From positions 1 through 44,112 of the forward strand of contig JAJYKL010000033.1 of the NCBI GenBank assembly GCA_021788625.1: a stretch of DNA of 44,112 bases, written 5' to 3'. The notes under the pieces were generated by a model. The model did not search any database, was not told where the DNA came from, and saw only the letters and a program-made list of their open reading frames with translations. A program made the position numbers and the translations under genes. Positions 33,865-41,500 of this stretch are shown here, piece after piece (position 1 is the stretch's first letter; each line of letters opens with the position of its first letter). The stretch comes from Chloroflexota bacterium (GTDB lineage: Bacteria > Chloroflexota > Anaerolineae > J036 > Brachytrichaceae).

Positions 33865-34061
33865 CATAATTACATGCCGTTAGGATGCGACGTGGGAATA
33901 CAGACTGCGTTTCGGCCTGCGGCCAGGGCAGGCATGGACGAAGCCAGCTGGCTTGCCGCCTGGCACATGCCCGTTTCTGAGGCAAAACCTTATCGGGCTG
34001 CCCGAACTACCTCTTTTCGGCATCTTTTTGATGAATTGCGCCTGCACAGGAGCAGCTAGAA

Positions 34062-34619
34062 TCACAGCAGGTGGGTCAGCACGATGCGCAGCCCCATGCC
34101 GCTCAAGAGCACTCCGCCGATCACTTCCATGCGCTTGCCGAAGCGCTCCCCCAGCCGGCGGCCCAGAAACAGTCCGACCATCGAGATGATGAAGGTGATC
34201 AGGCCGATCAGGATGGAGGGGTAGACCACGCCCTCGCCAAGCATGCCCACAGTCAGGCCCACGGCCAGCGCGTCGATGCTGGTGGCCACGCTCAACATCA
34301 CCATCGTCCGGCCGCGCGAGGGGTCGGTCTGGAAACACTGCGCGCTGCCGCTCACTCCGGAGCGGATCATATTGATGCCCACGTAGCCCAGCAAAATCAG
34401 CGCGATCCAGTGGTCGAACTGGCCGATGAAGCGCACCATACTGCTGCCCACCACCCAGCCCAGGAACGTCATCAGGCCCTGGAAAATGCCGAAATGGAAT
34501 GCCAGACGCAACCTGGAGCGGATGGAGGTCGAGTGAGGGGTGGTGCCCACGCATAGCGCGACGGCAAAACAGTCCATCGACAGGCCAACGGCGATGAGGA
34601 CAACGGTCAGAAGTTCCAT
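34062..34619 (-). CDS. mntP: Manganese efflux pump MntP
   Basis: The 185-residue membrane protein matches MntP (formerly DUF204) in length and in its paired motifs GLSMDCFAVAL near the N-terminus and ATSIDALAVGL in the middle. Their Asp residues lie inside helices and are thought to bind Mn2+. About six transmembrane helices are visible. MntP exports Mn2+ when it is in excess. The gene diverges from ilvD with 64 bases between the starts. That gap has a palindrome 13 bases before the mntP ATG that could bind a metal-responsive repressor. I see no yybP-ykoY-type riboswitch in the short leader. Confidence 0.92.
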   Translation of the reverse strand: MELLTVVLIAVGLSMDCFAVALCVGTTPHSTSIRSRLRLAFHFGIFQGLMTFLGWVVGSSMVRFIGQFDHWIALILLGYVGINMIRSGVSGSAQCFQTDPSRGRTMVMLSVATSIDALAVGLTVGMLGEGVVYPSILIGLITFIISMVGLFLGRRLGERFGKRMEVIGGVLLSGMGLRIVLTHLL

Positions 34620-34632
34620 AATGCCTGTGCTT

Positions 34633-34650
34633 ATAATGTGTCACCATTAT
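34633..34650. promoter_or_regulatory. Palindromic operator-like site between mntP and ilvD
   Basis: ATAATG (34633-34638) and CATTAT (34645-34650) form an inverted repeat around a six-base spacer. The half-sites match those of Fur-type boxes (GATAATG...CATTATC), but the usual spacer is five. A Fur-family or MntR-like metal sensor acting on mntP is plausible. TATAAT-like elements on both strands overlap it. Confidence 0.4.
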
Positions 34651-34683
34651 CTACGGAACCGGCATATAGGGTAAGGTGAGAAT

Positions 34684-36420
34684 ATGATGTCCAGTGTAAC
34701 TGGCACAAACGGCAACAACACCGCACGTACAGTGTCCTTTAGTAACCGGGCGATGCGCTCCGACGCGATCAAGAAGGGTATGGAGCGTGCTCCGCACCGC
34801 AGCCTGTTGCGTGCTGCCGGAGTCAAGGAAGAGGATTTCGGCAAGCCCTTCATCGCCATTGCCAACAGCTACATCGATATCATCCCCGGTCATGTGCACC
34901 TGGACCAGTTCGGCCAGTTGGTGAAGGAAGCCGTGCGTGAGGCAGGCGGCGTGCCGTTTATTTTTAATACCATCGGTGTGGACGACGGCATCGTTATGGG
35001 TCATGCAGGCATGAAGTACAGCCTGCCCAGTCGCGAAATCATCGCCGACAGCGTGGAGACGGTGGTCAACGCGCACCAGTTTGACGCGCTGATCTGCATT
35101 CCCAACTGCGACAAGATCGTGCCCGGCATGTTGATGGGCGCCCTGCGCTGCAATGTGCCGACGGTCTTTGTTTCAGGCGGGCCGATGTATGCAGGCAAGA
35201 TGGCCGATGGCACCACAGTGGATTTGATCTCGGTATTCGAGGCGGTCGGATCGGTGTCGGCAGGTGCAATGTCTGAGGCGCGCCTGTCCGAGATGGAGCG
35301 CGTAGCCTGCCCCACCTGCGGGTCGTGCAGCGGCATGTTTACGGCCAACTCGATGAACTGCCTGTGCGAGGCGCTGGGCATCGCGCTGCCGGGGAACGGT
35401 ACGGCCATGGCGCTCAGCCCCGAGCGTGAGGCGCTGGCGCGTCAAGCCGCACGCCAGGTGTTATGGCTGCTGGAGCACGACGTGCATGCACGCGACATCG
35501 TCACCCGCGAGTCCCTCGACAACGCCATCACATTGGACGTGGCGATGGGCGGCAGTACCAACACCGTGCTGCATACATTGGCCATCGCGCACGAAGCCGG
35601 GATTGACTATCCCATTTCGCGCATCGACGCGATCAGCCGGCGCACGCCTAATATTTGCAAGGTAGCCCCCTCCAGCCCGTACCACATGGAGGACGTGAAG
35701 AACGCAGGCGGCATCAGCGCCATTCTGAACGAGCTGAGCAAACTGCCTGGCACGCTGAATCTGGATTGCCCCACCGTCACCGGCAGGACCATTGGCGAGA
35801 ATGTGGCCGGCTGCGAGAGCCAGGACGCGGCTTGCATTCGCTCGCTGGATAGTGCCTACAGCCAGGAGGGCGGCCTGGCGATCCTCTTCGGCAACCTGGC
35901 ACCGGAGGGTTGCGTGGTGAAGTCGGCAGGCGTGCGACCGGAGATGATGACGCATACCGGTCCAGCCGTGGTCTTCGAGAGCCAGGAAGAGGCCGGCGCA
36001 GGGATCCTGGAGGGCAAGGTGAAGGCTGGCGATGTGGTGGTGATCCGCTACGAAGGGCCCAAAGGCGGACCCGGCATGCAGGAGATGCTCAGTCCCACAT
36101 CGTACATCATGGGTCGCGGTCTGGGCTCGAGCGTCGCGCTCATCACCGACGGGCGCTTCTCCGGCGGCACGCGCGGCGCCTGCATTGGGCATGTTAGCCC
36201 GGAAGCAGCCGCGGGAGGGCCGATTGCGCTGGTGCAACCTGGCGATATGATCACGGTGGATATCCCCAACCGTCAGCTCGTGTTGCACGTGGACGATGCG
36301 GAGCTCGCGCGCCGTAGAGCCGCCTGGAAGCCTTTCGTTCGACAGAACCTGCCAAGCTACCTCAGCCGTTACACCACGATGGTTACCAGTGGAAGTCAGG
36401 GCGCCGTGCTCTCCTGGTGA
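34684..36420 (+). CDS. ilvD: Dihydroxy-acid dehydratase
   Basis: IlvD dehydrates dihydroxy-acids to the 2-keto acids of valine, leucine and isoleucine synthesis, using an iron-sulphur cluster. The 578-residue protein has [10 protein letters not shown] (Cys142), [11 protein letters not shown] (Cys209, 212, 215), the substrate loops [18 protein letters not shown] and [16 protein letters not shown], and the [20 protein letters not shown] signature near the end. Residues 68-70 read PGH, where [2Fe-2S]-type enzymes have a Cys. This resembles the E. coli-type enzyme, which carries the oxygen-sensitive cluster. It is a little shorter than E. coli IlvD. No other branched-chain gene is adjacent. It diverges from mntP and shares that palindromic site. 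Confidence 0.95.
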   Translation: MMSSVTGTNGNNTARTVSFSNRAMRSDAIKKGMERAPHRSLLRAAGVKEEDFGKPFIAIANSYIDIIPGHVHLDQFGQLVKEAVREAGGVPFIFNTIGVDDGIVMGHAGMKYSLPSREIIADSVETVVNAHQFDALICIPNCDKIVPGMLMGALRCNVPTVFVSGGPMYAGKMADGTTVDLISVFEAVGSVSAGAMSEARLSEMERVACPTCGSCSGMFTANSMNCLCEALGIALPGNGTAMALSPEREALARQAARQVLWLLEHDVHARDIVTRESLDNAITLDVAMGGSTNTVLHTLAIAHEAGIDYPISRIDAISRRTPNICKVAPSSPYHMEDVKNAGGISAILNELSKLPGTLNLDCPTVTGRTIGENVAGCESQDAACIRSLDSAYSQEGGLAILFGNLAPEGCVVKSAGVRPEMMTHTGPAVVFESQEEAGAGILEGKVKAGDVVVIRYEGPKGGPGMQEMLSPTSYIMGRGLGSSVALITDGRFSGGTRGACIGHVSPEAAAGGPIALVQPGDMITVDIPNRQLVLHVDDAELARRRAAWKPFVRQNLPSYLSRYTTMVTSGSQGAVLSW

Positions 36421-36467
36421 TCCACATATCTTCACGCATCTACGGGAGCCGGTGCGAAAGGATGTTG

Positions 36468-36507
36468 GTAAGACGGGCTGCGCTGAAAATCGCACAACCC
36501 GCCTTAC
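36468..36507 (+). terminator. Hairpin after ilvD (imperfect)
   Basis: GTAAGACGGGCTG (36468-36480) pairs with the region ending GCCTTAC at 36507, with one or two bulged bases. It has no U-tract. It lies 48 bases after the ilvD stop and may stabilise or partly end the transcript. Confidence 0.4.
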
Positions 36508-36656
36508 GTGTTGCCAGGTGATTTGTCGTCGCACGGGATTAGGTCAGGGCGGTTTACGCCGCGCACAGCATGGGGGAACCTTCATGGTCGATGAGCGCTG
36601 ATCGGATGGCTCGCCGATAATAGGCGACAATACCTGTCGGAGATGGCTTGTCTGAG

Positions 36657-37712
36657 ATGCGAATGATGGGTTGGATGAATGGGTTGGGTGGGAAGATTCA
36701 CGAAAATCGGTGGCTGAGCCTATGGCACCGGACGGCCGGGGATTTACGCGATGCCGCCACTGCGCTAATCGCCTTCTACGGCATCTGTACAGCCGTCTTC
36801 ATCCTGTTCCACTTCACGCTGGATGAGCGCATCGCGCTGGTAGGGCTCCTGAATAACTTCTCGCCACTGATGCTCCTGCCTGCCGTGCCGCTGGTGCTCG
36901 TGTGCGTGCTGATTGGGCGCACCCGCCTCAGCGCCGTGCTGGCGCCAGCGGTCGTGATGCTGCTCGTGTCATATGGAGTGCTGCTCATACCTGGGCGCGC
37001 CAGCGCCGCTCAGATGGCTCCACAGAAGCATACAATCACCCTGCTCACCTACAACCTGCACGGAGACCGATCGACGGATGGCCGCATGCCCATAACGGAG
37101 CTGATCAAGCAGGCGAACGCCGATGTAGTGCTGATGCAGGAATTGAATGTGGAGGTGGCGCAGGCGTTGGAACCGCTCTACCCCTATCACGCCCTGCACG
37201 CCTTGCCCGACCAGCCGGTGCAAGGTCAGGGCGTGCTCAGCCGTTACCCGATCGTGGAAGACAGCTACTGGCAAATGGGCCTGGGCGACCAGCGCGTGGT
37301 CCTGGACGTGGACGGCACACGCGTCACCATATACAACGTGCATCCCTTGAATCCATTCGGCTCTTCGCTGCTGAGGTTGCATGTTGACACCTCACGCCGC
37401 GACCGAACGGTGAATGCCATCCTGCAGCGCGCCGCGGCGGATAAGGGAGCTCTCATCATCGGAGGGGATTTCAACATGACCGACCAGACTCACAGTTACG
37501 ACCTGCTGGCGGCGCGTTACCACGACACTTTCCGCCAGGTGGGCATCGGACTGGGCTTCACCTTCCCCGCCAACCTCGCACCACTGCCGCCGCTCGCGCG
37601 TATCGACTATGTGTTCCACAACGACGACGTGCAGAGTCTGGCCGCGCACGTCTGGCCTACCACAGGCGGTTCCGACCATCGTCCTCTGTGGGTGGAGTTG
37701 GCGATCCGGTAA
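36657..37712 (+). CDS. Membrane-anchored endonuclease/exonuclease/phosphatase-fold protein
   Basis: The 351-residue product has about three N-terminal transmembrane helices (ALIAFYGICTAVFILFHF, the stretch around LMLLPAVPLVLVCVLI, and VVMLLVSYGVLLIPG). An endonuclease/exonuclease/phosphatase domain follows from about residue 125: ITLLTYNLHGD, a catalytic Glu in LMQELN, IYNVHPL, LIIGGDFNMTD and the end motif GGSDHRPLWVEL. The residues that bind Mg2+ and activate water are all present. Such membrane-anchored forms may act on lipids, nucleotides or DNA outside the membrane; the substrate is unknown. I chose ATG 36657. A TTG nine bases upstream is possible. Confidence 0.85.
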   Translation: MRMMGWMNGLGGKIHENRWLSLWHRTAGDLRDAATALIAFYGICTAVFILFHFTLDERIALVGLLNNFSPLMLLPAVPLVLVCVLIGRTRLSAVLAPAVVMLLVSYGVLLIPGRASAAQMAPQKHTITLLTYNLHGDRSTDGRMPITELIKQANADVVLMQELNVEVAQALEPLYPYHALHALPDQPVQGQGVLSRYPIVEDSYWQMGLGDQRVVLDVDGTRVTIYNVHPLNPFGSSLLRLHVDTSRRDRTVNAILQRAAADKGALIIGGDFNMTDQTHSYDLLAARYHDTFRQVGIGLGFTFPANLAPLPPLARIDYVFHNDDVQSLAAHVWPTTGGSDHRPLWVELAIR

Positions 37713-37809
37713 CAGGTGGGTGGTGGCCGGAGACAGGTTTCCGGCAATTGGTGATCGGCGATGATGGCTGCGCCAATCGCCAGCCTCCACATCCAACCTC
37801 AGGCGTACA

Positions 37810-38034
37810 TCAGAAGATCCCCCGTATGATCAATAGAAAACCAAAGATGATCAGTGGGATGCCGACCACCGCCCCGATGACGGTCACCGAAAGCAGCAAG
37901 CCCACGACCATCAGCACCAGACCCAGCACGGCTATGATGAGCCGGCCGGTCAGGGCAAGGATAAGCGTCACCAGCCGCCAGATGGCCCAGAACGGCCACA
38001 GCAGCAGCGGGACGTGTTCGCGCCTGGATGTCAT
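37810..38034 (-). CDS. Small membrane protein, 74 residues
   Basis: The product has a short basic N-terminus (MTSRREHVPLLLWPFWAIWRL) and two closely packed hydrophobic helices (VTLILALTGRLIIAVLGLVLMVVGLLLSV and AVVGIPLIIFGFLLIIRGIF, quoted in pieces by region). I recognise the general look of small two-helix proteins in Chloroflexota but no named family. GGAGGTGAAGTG in front of ATG 38034 makes it a convincing gene. It converges on the phosphatase-fold gene, with about 100 bases between their stops. Confidence 0.72.
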   Translation of the reverse strand: MTSRREHVPLLLWPFWAIWRLVTLILALTGRLIIAVLGLVLMVVGLLLSVTVIGAVVGIPLIIFGFLLIIRGIF

Positions 38035-38504
38035 CACTTCACCTCCGCTCTATATACGTAACACCCGGACGCATGGTAGCACCAGTTGGTAGCACCCTCG
38101 CCTCATGTCAAAACTCACACTTGTGTCAACGCTCGATCTACAGGCTGGCACCCGGGGAGCGTTCAGGTTCATGTAGAGTGATACATTGTTCGTTTGGGTT
38201 GTTGCCTACTCAAACTCGCTCTTCAGACACGCATTCTGGCTGCATGCGCGCCTGCCAGTGACACCGACGATACCGAAAGCTGAACTGGTCCGATAAGCCG
38301 AACCGCACTGCCGAAAGGAGCTGTCGTTGCCAAGGCTAGCGGGCGTATATGGGCTGCCGCTACTGGCCAATGCACCGGGGGTATTGGCGAAGAGGTGCAC
38401 AACACCGCTCAGGACGGTAGACACATTCTTTAGCGTCGCGGCTGTCATTTGGCACCTCTGTTCCATGTCCATGCACTGAGGTGGATCGTTATCTATCGAG
38501 TCGC
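38035..38504. other. Intergenic region, 470 bases, no gene recognised
   Basis: This gap lies between the small membrane protein and the end of the giant surface protein. Two TTGACA hexamers, 18 bases apart, read on the minus strand near 38105-38130, but neither has a -10 box at proper spacing. GGTAGCACC occurs twice. A frame at 38206-38508 that overlaps the giant gene's stop has no homology or coding character that I can recognise. No U-tract terminator is visible. Confidence 0.45.
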
Positions 38505-41500
38505 TCACTGGTTTTTCAGCACGATGGGCGCGTACGAACGATAAGGACTGGTGATTAATGTACCCGTGTCCTGCGCAGAAACGGCATTGAACAGCGATGC
38601 GGCGCGTGCCACGAACGTGTAGATACCCGGATGGGTCGCTCGCGCGGTGATCAGCAGGCCAACCGTCATGTGTGCCGGCACCTCGACCGACAGCATTTCG
38701 ACACTGGTTCGCAGATCGCCTGTGCTGCCTGTGAAAGGCGGGGTGACCTGGAACGTGCCGGGCAACAGATCAACCGTGTATAAGTCATCCACATTGCCAG
38801 TGTTCGAGATGGTGAGCAGGTAATAGGCTGTGTCGCCTGGCTGGATGGTGGCACTCTTCGGCGTGACACTGACATCGACGGCTGGCCACGCTGTGAAGAA
38901 GGCTCGTGCCGTCGCGATACCGCGTACCTCTGGATCAGCCTGCGAGGTGGCTTCCACAGCAATGGGGTAGCCCGTCCCGCCCTGTAACGCGAAGCTGAGT
39001 GGGCCGGTTGTGAGCGGGATTACTGTCGACTGTCCAGCAGCAAGCTGGACCGAGGATTGGTTCAATACCGCCCCAACGGCCAGGCTGCCGCTGGTCGTCA
39101 ACACGAACGTGTCGAGTGCCGTTCCCGTGTTGGTCACCAGCACCTGCCATGTACTGGCGAGGCCAGGGCTGGCGGATTGAATCGCAGGCTCAATGGCGAC
39201 CCTTACGCCTTCAGAGGCAACCTGCACCTGCGCATCGGTGATCGCCTGGATGGTGGGATAGGCGGTGGAATGGACACTCACGCTAATGGCATAAAGTCCC
39301 GCGACGGCATCCACGGTGGGAGTGACCAGCAGAGTGACGTCAGCCGAGTTGTAGAGAAATGGAGCTAAGCTCAGGGTTGCCAGTGATTGCCCATTGGCCA
39401 GCACCTGATAGGTCCACCCCGCAGGCAGGAGCACGCCGAAGCCGTACGCATCAGGCAGGTCGCCTGTGTTCGTCACGGTGAGAGTGAATTGTGCAGGAGT
39501 CCCTCGACCGGCAGGTGCGATCAAAGGCGCCATGCTCAACGATACGGCGCGGGATCGAGTGATCTGCAGCGCTACCGTGTCCTGAGCACTTACACCGCTA
39601 TTCGAATCCGTGGCGCGTGGTGTGAAGATGTACTCGCCCACCACGCCCGTAGCCGTGACCACCAGGGAAAGGCTGATGGCTGTGTTGGCGCTCACGCTGA
39701 CCGTGGGAGGCAGCGACGCCAGATTACCGCCGGGCTGATCGACCTCCAGGTCGTACACGTGGTCCATGCGGTCGTCGTTACTGATGATCACCGTGTAGGT
39801 TACGGTCGCTCCGCCGTCTGCCTGCTGTGCCTTCGGCAACGCGGCCAATGCGAGCGTATCTGTCACACGCAGCAGGGCAGCAGCCTGGTCCATGCCGCTG
39901 CTCGTATTCAGCACATCGACGCTGAACGGGTAATCGTCGGGGAGTGTGGTGCGGGGCACGTCCAGCACCAGGGGAAACGTGACCACGGCGCCGGCTGCGA
40001 GCGTGAGCGTCGGCGGCAACGCCCCCCACTGACCGGCCAAGCCAGACAGCGTCGGCGTGTACACGTCGGCGTAGGCCGATGGGTTGGTGAACGTAACCAC
40101 ATAGGCAGCCGTGGCACCGGGCGTAGCCCACTGCAGGGCAGGCCCGATGGCCACCAGGTTCGCCGCCCGCACGTATAGTGGCGGTAAGTTGATCACGTTG
40201 CCGCCACTCTCGATCACGTATGACACCACGGTGCCATGTGACACGGCACGTATTTCACCGGCGCGCATTCCCGCCAGGTCCTGCGTTATCTCGAATGCAT
40301 GCAGCGGCTCGGCAGGGGGCTGGTTGTAGCCCCAGTTGTAGAGCGCCTGCCCGGCCTGCTCTGTCACCCCTGGCGGCGGATTCAAGCTGGTAGTCAGCAC
40401 ACTCGTACCGCTGAGTGGAATAGTATGCAGGACGTTCACCGTGTAGCTCGATAGCACCTCGTAGATGTACGGTAGGGCCATATCAACCCAGGTGGTGGTG
40501 AGAATGGGCCGGTTGTTGTTGTTCTCCGACGGTGAAGGCCACATGCCACTGGGCGCCTGAGCGCTCAGCAGGTACTGCACCGCGCTCATCAGCGTCGGGT
40601 CAACGCTGGTGGGGTTCAGCAGGATCAGTGCATAAAGTGCGCCAGCCGTGGCCAGCGGGTCAGAAGTAGTGACCGTGGCGCTCTGGCCCCAACTACCATC
40701 GGGGTTCTGCAGGCCGCGCAGGTAGGAGGCAATCTGCTCCGTGCGCGACTGCATCTGGTAGGCCAGTAGCGGATCGGCCACCAGTGGCAGCGCCGTGTGC
40801 AGGCCGATGATTTCGTGGATGGCGCCGGAGTTGGTGCTGGTGTAGGGCCAGGTCATCATCGTCTGCGCCGCGCGCGTGACGACGTCGCGGTAGGTCACGT
40901 TGCCCGTCATGGCGTAGAGCTGCGATAGGCTCATGATGTTGTAGGCAGTGAGCGGCAGACCGTGTAGCGCGGGAGTGGGGTAGGGCTCGTCGTACCACCA
41001 CCACCAGCTCTGCTGGCGGTTGCCGGTGTCGGCTGACCAGGTGCCGTCGGGCAGAACCTGGCTGACCAGGTAGTTGGCCATTAACACGGCTGTGGTAGTC
41101 ACATCCGGCAGCCCAGTCAGCGAACCTGAGGCCACCATGAGAGCAGGTGCCGTTGGTGTGTTCTGCGCTGTCATGCTCACCGCCGGAGCAGCCAGCGTGT
41201 CCATACTGGTCAGCGAGTTACTCGATGAGCTGGGCCAGGTTGTGACAGTTGAAGCCGTGGACGTCGAAGGTGCCAGCACGGCGGGTGTTGGGGTCGTGCG
41301 GGTGGCATAGGCCACGGCTGCAGAGGCACTGGCCATTGCAGCACCCGTCACAAATGCGTCGAGGGTGATGCGACCCGACGCCGGTTGCACCTGAACCACA
41401 TGCGGACCGTCCGCAAGGCCGTTAAAAGTGAAATCCAGTGTGACGGGAACAGTGCTCGTCAGCGAGTAGACACCCTGCGGCACTCCGTCGATCAACACGC

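Noticed and set aside
33829-34059. A 76-codon plus-strand frame between the secreted-protein gene and mntP
   Set aside because: Its start lies inside a strong terminator hairpin and there is no ribosome binding site.
38206-38508. A 100-codon minus-strand frame whose GTG overlaps the stop of the giant gene
   Set aside because: The overlap could suggest coupling, but the sequence has no recognisable feature, there is no ribosome binding site of its own, and its composition looks random.
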